DNA of 64,000 nt from Paraburkholderia youngii (GTDB lineage Bacteria; Pseudomonadota; Gammaproteobacteria; Burkholderiales; Burkholderiaceae), in the NCBI RefSeq assembly GCF_013366925.1, contig NZ_JAALDK010000001.1:558001-622000 (forward strand). The letters are read 5' to 3'. Both the position numbers and the translations under genes were made by a program. Position 1 is the stretch's first letter. Every line of letters begins with the position of its first letter. Below, piece after piece: positions 1 through 9,407 of the stretch. The notes below the pieces were generated by a model. It made no database searches, was not told the DNA's origin, and saw only the letters and a list, made by a program, of their open reading frames with translations.

Positions 1-1
1 C

Positions 2-1207
2 GAAGTCGAGACGATCGAGCACAACCGCGACAAGATGGTCGGTGTGACGGTGTTCATCGGCAACAAGCGCGGCAACGCGAGAACCTCGGACTTCTCGCCG
101 CAAGCGTTGAAGGACACGGTCGCGGCCGCCTACAACATCGCGCGCTTCACCGCCGAAGACGATTGCGCAGGCCTCGCCGAAGCCGAGCTGCTCGAAACCG
201 CGCCGCGCGATCTCGATCTCTATCACCCGTGGAATCTGTCGGCCGACGAAGCGGTCGAAATCGCGCGCCGCGCCGAAGACGCCGCGTTCGCGACCGATCC
301 GCAGATCAAGAATTCCGAAGGCGCGAGCGTGTCGGCGCAGCATTCGCAATTCGTGCTGGCGACCTCGCGCGGCTTCCTCGCCGGCTACCCGTACTCGCGC
401 CACTACATCGCGTGCGCGCCGATCGCCGGCAGCGGCCGCAACATGCAGCGCGACGACTGGTACACGTCGACGCGCAGCGCCGACGAGCTCGCCGATCCCG
501 AAGCGGTCGGCCGTTACGCGGCGCAGCGCGCGCTCGCTCGCATCGGCGCGCGCGGCCTCGACACGCGCAAGGTGCCGGTGCTGTTCGAAGCGCCGCTCGC
601 GGCGGGCCTGCTCGGCGCGTTCGTACAGGCGACGAGCGGCGGCGCGCTGTATCGCAAGACCTCGTTTCTGGTCGACAGCCTCGGCAAGCCGGTGTTTGCG
701 CCGCACGTGCAGGTGGTCGAAGATCCGCACGTCGCGCGCGCGATGGGCAGCGCGCCGTTCGACGAGGAAGGCGTGCGCACGCGTCAGCGCTCGGTCGTGA
801 AGGACGGCGTCGTCGAGGGCTACTTCCTGTCCACCTACTCGGCGCGCAAGCTCGGCATGCAGACCACCGGCAACGCGGGCGGCTCGCACAACCTGTCGCT
901 GCTCAGCTCGAACACGCGCGCCGACGACGACTTCGAAGCCATGCTGAAGAAGCTCGGCACGGGTCTCTTGCTGACCGAGCTGATGGGGCAGGGCGTCAAC
1001 TACGTGACGGGCGACTACTCGCGCGGTGCGTCGGGCTTCTGGGTGGAGAACGGCAAGATCCAGTACCCGGTCGAAGAGATCACGGTCGCGAGCACGCTGC
1101 AGGAGATGTTCCGCCATATCGTCGCAATCGGCGCGGATACGATCACGCGCGGCACCAAGCAGACCGGCTCGGTGCTGATCGAGAGGATGACGATCGCGGG
1201 GCAGTAA
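2..1207 (+). CDS. pmbA: PmbA/TldE metalloprotease-family protein (5' truncated by window edge)
   Basis: Frame 2 is open from the first bases of the window, so the true start lies upstream and about 401 C-terminal residues are present (the family is about 450). The sequence matches PmbA/TldE, the partner of TldD in a heterodimeric cytoplasmic peptidase that acts on unfolded or peptide substrates such as microcin precursors and CcdA. Conserved landmarks are the glycine-rich GNAGGSHNL segment and the late MGQGVNYVTGDYSRGASGFWVENG region typical of the C-terminal domain (quoted in part as MGQGVNYVTGDYSRGASG). TldE itself is the non-catalytic subunit, and the HExxxH of TldD is not seen here. It converges on folA across a shared terminator. 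Identity is confident; only the N-terminus is missing. Confidence 0.93.
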   Translation, partial: EVETIEHNRDKMVGVTVFIGNKRGNARTSDFSPQALKDTVAAAYNIARFTAEDDCAGLAEAELLETAPRDLDLYHPWNLSADEAVEIARRAEDAAFATDPQIKNSEGASVSAQHSQFVLATSRGFLAGYPYSRHYIACAPIAGSGRNMQRDDWYTSTRSADELADPEAVGRYAAQRALARIGARGLDTRKVPVLFEAPLAAGLLGAFVQATSGGALYRKTSFLVDSLGKPVFAPHVQVVEDPHVARAMGSAPFDEEGVRTRQRSVVKDGVVEGYFLSTYSARKLGMQTTGNAGGSHNLSLLSSNTRADDDFEAMLKKLGTGLLLTELMGQGVNYVTGDYSRGASGFWVENGKIQYPVEEITVASTLQEMFRHIVAIGADTITRGTKQTGSVLIERMTIAGQ

Positions 1208-1249
1208 GCCGCGCGGCGGCGCGTTCCGGCGCTGTCCCGTATCAAACGA

Positions 1250-1287
1250 AAACGCCACGCAGCTCAACGTTGCGTGGCGTTTTTTTA
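1250..1287. terminator. Bidirectional rho-independent terminator between pmbA and folA
   Basis: AACGCCACGCA and TGCGTGGCGTT form an 11-bp stem around a short loop, followed by a run of seven T on the plus strand and preceded by A-rich sequence. It can therefore terminate pmbA (+) and, less strongly, folA (-). Confidence 0.85.
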
Positions 1288-1308
1288 TTGCATGCGTGGC
1301 GCGTGCCG

Positions 1309-1809
1309 TCAGACGTCCTTGCGTTGATACGTGACGAATGCGTAATCGAAGTCGTTCGGCGCATTCGAGTGATGCGCTTCGCGCGCGATTTCTTCCCACA
1401 CCTGCGGGTCGATCGCGGGGAAGGTCGCATCGCCGGCGAAGTCGGCGGCGATCTCGGTGACGATCAGCTTGTCCGCGTGGCGCAGCCCTTCGTCGTACAA
1501 CTCCGCGCCGCCGATCAGAAACGCCTGCGGCGCCTGGTCCTGCGCGGCGAGCGCGAGCGCTTCGTCGAGATTGGTCGCGGTATCGCAGCCTTGAAAGCGC
1601 CGCGAGGCATCGCGCGTGACCACGATGTTGCGGCGTCCCGGCAGCGGCCGGCCGATCGATTCATGTGTCTTGCGGCCCATGATGATGGGCGCGCCCATCG
1701 TCGTGCGCTTGAAGAACTTGAGGTCTTCGGGCAGTCGCCAGGGCAACTGGTTGTCGCGGCCGATCACGCCGTTGCTGGCGCGAGCGACGATCAGGGTGAG
1801 CGTCGTCAT
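1309..1809 (-). CDS. folA: Dihydrofolate reductase
   Basis: This 166-residue protein has the normal length for bacterial DHFR. It reduces dihydrofolate to tetrahydrofolate with NADPH in the cytoplasm, working with thymidylate synthase (thyA, about 10 kb away). Visible motifs are [11 protein letters not shown] near residues 14-24, the LPEDLKFF helix with the substrate-binding acidic residue, [16 protein letters not shown] (NADPH binding) and IGGAELY. I chose the start at MTTLTLIVA because upstream in-frame codons extend into low-complexity sequence without similarity. folA and thyA are often adjacent in related bacteria, whereas here the amyloid block lies between them. Confidence 0.97.
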   Translation of the reverse strand: MTTLTLIVARASNGVIGRDNQLPWRLPEDLKFFKRTTMGAPIIMGRKTHESIGRPLPGRRNIVVTRDASRRFQGCDTATNLDEALALAAQDQAPQAFLIGGAELYDEGLRHADKLIVTEIAADFAGDATFPAIDPQVWEEIAREAHHSNAPNDFDYAFVTYQRKDV

Positions 1810-1880
1810 CGAATGGAAAGAGGAGGGTAACCGGGCGATTCTACCCGACGCACCGATGCGCACCGATGCCCGCCCGCTGC

Positions 1881-3440
<1,560 letters not shown>

Positions 3441-3464
3441 GTTCGACCTCGTATCGTTGACACG

Positions 3465-4916
3465 TCAGAAGGTGTACGGAAAGCGCACGCCGACCACGAA
3501 GTTCGGCGCGTCGGGTGTGAGTCCGATCGATACCGAGCCGTTGATGGTCAGGTGCTTGTTCACGACGTGGTTCAGGCCAAAATTCATCGCCGCGGCCGTG
3601 GTTTCGCTGCCCGGCACCTTCTGGTAGCTGCCGCCCGGCGCCTTGGTCTCCGACTCGGGCTCGAGCGCCATCGTGAACGACACGCTGGCCGAATCCTTGT
3701 CGGAGAACGCGAGCGCGACGCCGCCGCCGAACTGCACGATGTCGCCGAGCTTGACCGTCGCCGGTTCGGTTTGTCCCTGCACCGACGAAATGTCCGCGAA
3801 CGAACGCGCGATGTTGTAGGTGTAGGAAACGCTGCCGAACAGCACGACCGGGTCGTAGGTCTTCAGCACCGACAGACCCGCGGTGATGTTCCAGAAACCG
3901 GTGCCGGTCGGCAGTCGGGTCGGCGCGACGAGGTTGGTGTTGTTCGGGTCGATCTGCACGACTTTTTCGCCGAACGGCGAGCTGCCGGTCGGCGCCTTCA
4001 CGCGCAGACTGCCGACCACGTCCGGCAGCGCATTGGTTTCCCTGACGAACTGGTAGTAGATGCCGAAATTCACGTCGCCGATGTCGTGACTCGACACCGT
4101 CGCGTCCGACAGCGTGCTGGCCGCGCCGCCCGCGCCGCCGACGATGAAGGTGCTGCGCCGGTACACGTACGGCACGTCGACGTCGACGTTGACGCGGTCG
4201 GACACCCCGTAGCGCGTGTCGAGGTCCGCCATCACCTGGTGCGACTTGGTCTGGCCGAGGTTGATGTTGCCGAGGAAGATCGCGTCGAGCGCGAGGAAGC
4301 CCGACAACTGCAACTGGCGACGGTCGTAGTAGGTGTCGCTGATGCCGAAGTCCATCGTCAGCTTGTGGTCGAACAGCGGCGCATGCTCGCGCTGCACGAC
4401 CGCCTGCTCGGCTTGCGTGCGCACCGGTTCGTTCGCGCGCTGGGTCTGGCCGACCGCGCCGCTGCCGTCGGTGGCGGCGGGCAGTCCGCCGGCGCTTGCG
4501 GTGCCCGCGTTGCTGCCGTCCGGCGTCGGCGGATTGACCGGCACGCCGGTGGCGGTGCCGGTGGTGCCCGCCGGCGCGGGCGCGCCAGGCGCGATCTGCG
4601 CGAGCGGCGGCAGCGGCACCGGCAGGCCGTCGGCGCCGGGCTGCTCGGCCACCGCGCCGCTGCCCGCGGGAGCGCCGGCGCCCGGCACGCCACGGCCGCG
4701 TTGCGCCATCTCGAGTTCGGTGACCTGGCGTTCGAGCGAATGGATCTGCCGCTGCTGCTCGTCGACGACGCGCATCAGCGTGTTCAGACGGTCCTCCACG
4801 GATTGACCGGCGAGCGCCTGCGCGCTCGCTGGCTGAGAAAGAGCCCAAAGCATGACGGCGGCCGGAATGGCCGCGAGAGCCATGCGCGGTGCCCTGGTCG
4901 ATGACACTTTTTTCAT
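3465..4916 (-). CDS. fapF: FapF-like outer-membrane beta-barrel secretion pore with N-terminal coiled coil
   Basis: The 483-residue precursor starts at ATG with GGGGGAG upstream. The layout is signal peptide (1-33, cleavage after QPASA), a predicted coiled coil (about 38-72, with heptad-like EDRLNTLMRVVDEQQRQI), a long Gly/Pro/Ala linker (about 74-160) and a beta-barrel from about residue 185 to the end. The barrel shows alternating aromatic/polar strands and a terminal PYTF with the C-terminal Phe that outer-membrane assembly expects. This layout matches FapF of Pseudomonas, a trimeric pore whose coiled-coil plug gates amyloid-subunit export. The barrel also resembles the MetA-pathway phenol-degradation porin family, so domain searches may return that name. 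Its position after the C39 protease and FapE-position genes supports the Fap reading. The alternative is a generic outer-membrane channel. Confidence 0.75.
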   Translation of the reverse strand: MKKVSSTRAPRMALAAIPAAVMLWALSQPASAQALAGQSVEDRLNTLMRVVDEQQRQIHSLERQVTELEMAQRGRGVPGAGAPAGSGAVAEQPGADGLPVPLPPLAQIAPGAPAPAGTTGTATGVPVNPPTPDGSNAGTASAGGLPAATDGSGAVGQTQRANEPVRTQAEQAVVQREHAPLFDHKLTMDFGISDTYYDRRQLQLSGFLALDAIFLGNINLGQTKSHQVMADLDTRYGVSDRVNVDVDVPYVYRRSTFIVGGAGGAASTLSDATVSSHDIGDVNFGIYYQFVRETNALPDVVGSLRVKAPTGSSPFGEKVVQIDPNNTNLVAPTRLPTGTGFWNITAGLSVLKTYDPVVLFGSVSYTYNIARSFADISSVQGQTEPATVKLGDIVQFGGGVALAFSDKDSASVSFTMALEPESETKAPGGSYQKVPGSETTAAAMNFGLNHVVNKHLTINGSVSIGLTPDAPNFVVGVRFPYTF

Positions 4917-5010
4917 TATTTGCTCCCCCGGTGGTCCGGCCGCGCGGTCCTGACTGCGCGGCCGTCTCTTTTCTGCTTGTGGTGCAACTGGCGGGTGGCG
5001 GCCCGCTCCG

Positions 5011-5820
5011 TTATCTCCTGTTTTGCAGTGCCTGCAGTACGCCCAACTGACGAAGCATCGAAGCCGACATCTGCTGGGTTTGCAGATGCAGTTGCAGGGC
5101 GTTGGCGACTTGCTGGTTATTGCCTGCAATCTGCAGCAACTGGGCGATCTGCCCGTTGCTCGGCGCGATGGTCTGGGTGGCGAGGCCAGCGGGTGTCTGC
5201 AGCGCGACTTTCACGCCGTTGCTGCCGAACGAAATGCCGGCTTTCACTGAGCCGGTCGAATTGCTGGCCGTCGCCGACGGCGCGTTGGCGGAGCCGGTCA
5301 GCGTCGCGGCGCTGTTGTTGAAGTCGATCAGCGCGGAGTTGGTGCCGCTGTTGCGATCGCCCGCGACCTGGCTAACCTGCGACACGCCGTTGACGCCGAT
5401 GCTCTGGCCGCCGCGCGCCTGCGCATTCGGATTGGCGCCCGAATCGCCGGCATGGCCGTGCGCGCCGCCGCTCACGCTCGCGAACGTGCTGACGGAACTC
5501 GTGAGCTGGCCGCCACCGTTCTGTACCGCGCTCAGCGAGCCTTGAGCGAGCGCGCTCGCGCCGTTGGGCAACTGCCATTGCGAAATGACGTTCAGCACGA
5601 AGCCGGAGATCATCGTCGCGCCGGCGTATTTGCCGGTCTGGGTCGCGAGCACGTCGTCGCCGACCAGCTGCACTCGCAGCGGCTCGGCGCCCGGCGCGGA
5701 CCGTGTCGAAACTTCGGGAGCCGGTGGCGAGGCGGCGCCCTCCGAAGCATGGGCAATGCTGCTTGCGCCACAGGCGATGGAGCAGAGCACGAACCCAAGC
5801 GGTGTCAGGTGTGACTTCAT
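5011..5820 (-). CDS. Exported Ala/Ser/Gly/Asn-rich protein in the FapE position of the amyloid operon
   Basis: The 269-residue protein has a clear signal peptide (MKSHLTPLGFVLCSIACGASS, cleavage near AHA-S at 26). After a Pro/Ala spacer it has a conserved-looking block at 50-83 (GDDVLATQTGKYAGATM followed by FVLNVISQWQ). Then comes a low-complexity Ser/Ala/Gly/Asn stretch and a Gln-rich helical tail (LLQIAGNNQQVANALQLHLQ). The DD-V-L-x-x-Q-x-G motif recurs in the first gene of the operon (residues 95-104 there). By gene order it sits where fapE sits in Pseudomonas (fapABCDEF). FapE is a minor fibre-associated or secreted component. I cannot confirm homology by sequence alone. It lies 7 bp downstream of the protease gene. 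Confidence 0.6.
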   Translation of the reverse strand: MKSHLTPLGFVLCSIACGASSIAHASEGAASPPAPEVSTRSAPGAEPLRVQLVGDDVLATQTGKYAGATMISGFVLNVISQWQLPNGASALAQGSLSAVQNGGGQLTSSVSTFASVSGGAHGHAGDSGANPNAQARGGQSIGVNGVSQVSQVAGDRNSGTNSALIDFNNSAATLTGSANAPSATASNSTGSVKAGISFGSNGVKVALQTPAGLATQTIAPSNGQIAQLLQIAGNNQQVANALQLHLQTQQMSASMLRQLGVLQALQNRR

Positions 5821-5827
5821 GGCGGGA

Positions 5828-6541
5828 TCAGAACATGTCTGCCTTGTTCAAGCCGTACTCGAAAAAGGGCGTCGCGGCGGTGCCGGCTGCCAGCGCGGCA
5901 GCGCGCAGCTTCAGCGCGAGCGACTCGTTGTCCTGCAACAGCGGTGAATCCTCCCTGAAGGGTTTGCCGAGGACCGCGAACACGAGGCCGTTCCAGGTCT
6001 TCGCGAAGTCGTCTTCGAGCACGACGCGATTGCCGAGCGCCGGGTCCGCGATGAACACGCGGCCGTCCTGCGCATGCTTGACGATCACGAAATGCTCGTA
6101 GCCGTCGATGTTCATCAGGACCATCACGGGGATCTTAAGATGGTGGAGCGCGTCGACGTTGACGCGAAAGCCGCGGCCGCGCAGTCCGATGGTCTCGACG
6201 AAGTGCTTCATGTCGAGCATCGAGAAGCCGTTCTTGACGACGACTTCGGGCGTCGAGAAAACCATCATCCGGCGGATCAGTTCGGTTTCCGGAATATCGA
6301 TGCCGTAGCCGTACTTGAGGAGGGTGGCGAGCGCCGCCGCGCCGCAGCTGTAGTCGAACTGCTGATTGACGATATGGTTGTAGCGCAGGTCCTTCATCGA
6401 ACGGACCGTCTTCGTCAATGGCACGCCGACGAACGTGGACGTGTCGATGCTCGACTGTGCGGCGGCGTGATTCGCGCACAGCACACAGCCTGCCAGCGCT
6501 ACGGCGAGCGGTAGCGCCGGGAACCCCTTGAACCCGGTCAT
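5828..6541 (-). CDS. fapD: FapD-like C39-family cysteine protease, exported
   Basis: The 237-residue protein is a stand-alone C39 peptidase domain without the ABC-transporter domains of bacteriocin exporters. Papain-like residues are visible: Q61 and C66 (VNQQFDYSCGAAALATLLK), H150 (GYEHFVIVK) and D166 (FIADPALGN). The N-terminus is a Sec signal (MTGFKGFPALPLAVALAGC). LAGC at 16-19 could be a lipobox, making it an inner- or outer-membrane lipoprotein; cleavage at AAA-Q near 29 is the alternative. In Fap systems FapD is a periplasmic C39 protease required for fibre secretion, probably processing another Fap component. The neighbours (repeat subunits upstream, barrel downstream) fit exactly. 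The catalytic set looks intact, so activity is expected. Confidence 0.82.
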   Translation of the reverse strand: MTGFKGFPALPLAVALAGCVLCANHAAAQSSIDTSTFVGVPLTKTVRSMKDLRYNHIVNQQFDYSCGAAALATLLKYGYGIDIPETELIRRMMVFSTPEVVVKNGFSMLDMKHFVETIGLRGRGFRVNVDALHHLKIPVMVLMNIDGYEHFVIVKHAQDGRVFIADPALGNRVVLEDDFAKTWNGLVFAVLGKPFREDSPLLQDNESLALKLRAAALAAGTAATPFFEYGLNKADMF

Positions 6542-6645
6542 GCTGGTCTCCTGCCCGATCCGCGCCGGCAGCTTCTATGGCTGCCGGCGCGCCCTTCCGA
6601 CTGCTTTTGCTTCTTCTGCTTGCCCGCGGTCGTCGCGCCGTCGGC

Positions 6646-8037
6646 TTATTTGCCGCTGTTCAGCGCCGCGATGGCAAGGCCGTTGTGCTGCAAGTTGCCC
6701 GCGCCGCCGGCGATGTTCACGCCGATGTTGCCGGAGGCGCCTTTCAACGTATCGGCGCCCAGACTTGCGGTGCCCTGGAATTGCCCGTGAACGACCATCG
6801 TGGCGGATTGCGAGTTGTCATCCGTCGCATCCATCGCGGTGGTCAGCGCCTTGCCCGGCGAGGTCGTCGTCACTGCGCCGGCAAGCGCGTTGTCCTGCGC
6901 GTTGCCGATGCCGGACGCGACGTTCACGCCGACGTTGCCCGTCACGCCCGACAGCGACCCGTTGCCGACCGACGCGTTCAGATTGAAGTTATGGATCGCC
7001 GCGCTGCCGCCCGAGGACTGCACGTTGAAGTCCTGCGCGTTGCCGAACACGTTGCCGACGTCGACCGAGGCGAGCGACACGTCGTTGCTCTGTGCGTTGT
7101 CGATGCCTTCCGCGATGTTGATGCCGAGGTTGCCCGACACGTTGCTGGCCGCGTTGGTGCCGGTGGTCGCGTTCAGCGTGGCGGCCCGTTCGTTGTTGAT
7201 GTGCTGCGTGATCGAGCCTCGCGTCGTCACGTCGGTCGTCGCGAGGCCTTCGTCGATGCCCCATACGGCGCCGTACGCGTTGGTCGACGAAGAGCGGCTG
7301 CGCGAGTAGCTCGACGATTGCTCGCCGACCCTCGCAAAGCCAGAGCCTTCGCTCGCCTTGAAGCCCCACGAACGGCTTTGCCCGGACGCTTCGCTCGCTT
7401 CGAAGGCGCCGGCGACGCCCGACGAGTTCGAGTAGCTCGACTCGCGATAACCGGCGTGCAGGCCGCCGTGGGCGCTGAACGAGCCGCTGCCGTGCGAGGG
7501 CGTGTTGTGGTCCTGATAGCTGTAGCTGCCGCCGATCGAGCCGCCCGCCGCGATATGGCCGCCCGAGTTCTGACTCGTGTGCGAGAAGCTGCCCGCGATG
7601 CCGGCTGCCTGCTGGCTCGTTTCATAGCCGCCGCTCGTCACGCTCGCACTCTGGCTGCCGTACGCATAGCCGCCCGAAGCTTCGAAGCCCTGCGCGCTCG
7701 AGCTCGACGAGGTATGGCTTTGCGTCGTGAACGCGAATGCCGTGCCGCCGCCTCTGACCGACGACCTGTTGTTGTTGATGGTCGTGGTCACGGTGCCGGT
7801 GGTGTAGGTCTGCGCCTGCGGATCGAGCGTCGCGTTGACGTTGACCATCTGATTGTTGTTGATCACCGCGTTAGCCGTGCTGGAGACATGCACGCAGCCA
7901 AACAGTCCGACCATACCCTCGACGCCGACCATCTCGCCGACGACCGTCGTATTGAACAGGTAGGCCTTCTGCGGCGCGGCAAGCACGCTGCCGGATGCGG
8001 CAACGAGAACGGCCGTGGCAATAAGAGTGCGCTTCAT
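6646..8037 (-). CDS. fapC: FapC-like major amyloid subunit with Ser/Gly/Tyr-rich low-complexity domain
   Basis: The 463-residue precursor has signal peptide MKRTLIATAVLVAASGSVLA (1-20). Residues about 55-95 are Asn/Thr-rich. Residues about 96-260 are a Ser/Gly/Tyr/Gln-rich low-complexity region resembling prion-like domains. The C-terminal 165 residues hold three imperfect Fap-type repeats: about 299-322 (SGNLGINIAEGIDNAQSN), 364-387 (TGNVGVNVASGIGNAQDN) and 433-456 (SGNIGVNIAGGAGNLQHN). They are separated by linkers of about 40 residues. Three repeats with two linkers is the FapB/FapC signature, and repeat Asn/Gln ladders build the amyloid core. The long low-complexity region before the repeats is not something I recall from Pseudomonas FapC. 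There is a single Cys at 48. The start is ATG, 25 bp after the FapB-like stop. Confidence 0.82.
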   Translation of the reverse strand: MKRTLIATAVLVAASGSVLAAPQKAYLFNTTVVGEMVGVEGMVGLFGCVHVSSTANAVINNNQMVNVNATLDPQAQTYTTGTVTTTINNNRSSVRGGGTAFAFTTQSHTSSSSSAQGFEASGGYAYGSQSASVTSGGYETSQQAAGIAGSFSHTSQNSGGHIAAGGSIGGSYSYQDHNTPSHGSGSFSAHGGLHAGYRESSYSNSSGVAGAFEASEASGQSRSWGFKASEGSGFARVGEQSSSYSRSRSSSTNAYGAVWGIDEGLATTDVTTRGSITQHINNERAATLNATTGTNAASNVSGNLGINIAEGIDNAQSNDVSLASVDVGNVFGNAQDFNVQSSGGSAAIHNFNLNASVGNGSLSGVTGNVGVNVASGIGNAQDNALAGAVTTTSPGKALTTAMDATDDNSQSATMVVHGQFQGTASLGADTLKGASGNIGVNIAGGAGNLQHNGLAIAALNSGK

Positions 8038-8062
8038 GATTCGCTCCGATACTTAAGTGTGG

Positions 8063-8740
8063 TCAGTTAAAAAAAGTGCCCGCCGGGGGACGGAGCACAA
8101 AACTGTTTGCCGTGGCATTACCGGCGCCGGCTGCCTGGTTGATCTGCACGATTCCGCTCGCGTTACGGAAGGCATCGCTGGAAATGCTTGCCTCGCGCAC
8201 GCCGTGAATCGTGTTCGACCGCCCCGGACTGCCGTTTTTCGGGGCCGTCGCGGATAGCTCCCCATCCGAGACGGTCTCGACTCCGAGCGCCGCAGTCCCG
8301 ATCCGGGTGCTGTTGCGCTGCAGATTCCCTGCTCCGGCCGACTGGTTCACCAGCACCGCGCCGGATGTGTTCGAAAACGCATTGGCCTCGATCGACGCTT
8401 GCGCGCGCGGCACGTTGGCGACCACCGACGCGCTTTGCACGCTCGCGTTCGCGTTGCCGACGGCGGCGCCATTCGTCACCGTGATCTGGTTGATCTGCGC
8501 GTTGTCGAGGCCAGCGGATTCGTTGACCGAGAGCGCGCCCGTCGCGCCCATGCCCGCGCCGCTGCCGATCGTCGCGGTGGCGCCGACGACCGGCGCCGCC
8601 GGCGACTGCGCGTGGACCTCGCCGGCGACGAGCGCGGCGACGCCCATGCACAGGCACGCGCAGACGCGCAGGGCAGTGCGCGCCGAAGTGAATTGCAGTG
8701 ATTCGAGCGATGGCAGCGAGGGGCGCAGGCGCGTGCTCAT
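8063..8740 (-). CDS. fapB: FapB-like minor/nucleator amyloid subunit
   Basis: The 225-residue precursor has a long signal region ending near AGEVHA-Q (44). It contains three imperfect repeats with the Fap spacing: about 65-84 (GATGALSVNESAGLDNAQIN), 125-143 (TSGAVLVNQSAGAGNLQRN) and 194-212 (ASGIVQINQAAGAGNATAN), joined by linkers of roughly 40-50 residues. Compared with the FapC-like neighbour it is shorter and lacks the Ser/Gly/Tyr region. That fits the smaller FapB, which in Pseudomonas nucleates FapC fibres. Its ATG overlaps the stop of the upstream 183-aa gene (ATGA) and has a strong GGAGG site, so the two are translationally coupled. The last codons include a run of seven T. Confidence 0.78.
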   Translation of the reverse strand: MSTRLRPSLPSLESLQFTSARTALRVCACLCMGVAALVAGEVHAQSPAAPVVGATATIGSGAGMGATGALSVNESAGLDNAQINQITVTNGAAVGNANASVQSASVVANVPRAQASIEANAFSNTSGAVLVNQSAGAGNLQRNSTRIGTAALGVETVSDGELSATAPKNGSPGRSNTIHGVREASISSDAFRNASGIVQINQAAGAGNATANSFVLRPPAGTFFN

Positions 8741-9288
8741 TTCAGACCTCCGGGTGCGCCGCCGAGCACGTTCGATAGCGGCGCGAGCGCGCCCGTCACG
8801 GACGAGCTGATCGTGCCGCCGACGCCCGTCGCCGGTCCGCCGATGCCGCCCGCGTTCAGCGGGATCGTATTGCCGGTCGCCTTGCCGGAGAGGATCTGCG
8901 TGACGGCCTGCATGCCCGTGCCGCCGAGCACGCCGCCGGCGCCGACGCCGTTCGAGCCGTGCGCGTTGGTCAGATCGGTGTCGCCGACGAGCGTCGCGAT
9001 CGTCGGGTCGAACGAGTTGGCCGGGAACGTGGTGGCGCGCACCGCGACCGGGTCCTGGTCGCGCGGCACGGGGACGAACGCGTCGCGCGGCGTGACGCTG
9101 CGCTCGACGATGATGTCGCCCGGATCGGCGACCTGCTCGGCATACGCATGGCTCGCGAAGCAGGCGCTGACGAGGACGCTGGCGAAGAGGGCGGTGCCGG
9201 CCAAAGCGGTGCGCGGCACGACGGGAGCGTTGCTGAACGACGCCGCCGGCAGCCCGAGGGCGCGCGGCGTCTGGTGGTTCGTGCTCAT
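8737..9288 (-). CDS. Exported Gly-rich protein of the amyloid operon, function unknown
   Basis: The 183-residue protein starts at MSTNHQTPRA, with AGAAGGGA upstream; a longer in-frame reading has no ribosome site. An N-terminal hydrophobic segment (about 25-50) ends in SHAYA-E, a good signal-peptidase I site. LVSAC inside it could alternatively be a lipobox. The mature part has a charged, Pro-rich block (DIIVERSVTPRDAFVPVPRD) followed by a Gly/Ala/Thr-rich tail with several GG steps (GVGAGGVLGGTG, AGGIGGPATGVGG). I recognise no family. It lies between the first gene and the FapB-like gene, where Pseudomonas fap has no gene, and overlaps the FapB-like start by ATGA. It may be a lineage-specific fibre component or chaperone. 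Confidence 0.6.
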   Translation of the reverse strand: MSTNHQTPRALGLPAASFSNAPVVPRTALAGTALFASVLVSACFASHAYAEQVADPGDIIVERSVTPRDAFVPVPRDQDPVAVRATTFPANSFDPTIATLVGDTDLTNAHGSNGVGAGGVLGGTGMQAVTQILSGKATGNTIPLNAGGIGGPATGVGGTISSSVTGALAPLSNVLGGAPGGLK

Positions 9289-9407
9289 GTCCCGGTCCCT
9301 TCTCTGTTGTTGCTTGTGTCCCGCCGTCGTGGGGCGCGTCAACTTTCGCGCGGCCACCGGTCCCGCATTCCCTGGTTATTTGCTATCGGTTCGTTGCTTC
9401 GTCCTGC

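Noticed and set aside
6577..8070. 497-residue plus-strand frame opposite the FapC-like gene
   Set aside because: Composition is that of a GC-skewed shadow. The minus frame has a signal peptide and ordered repeats.
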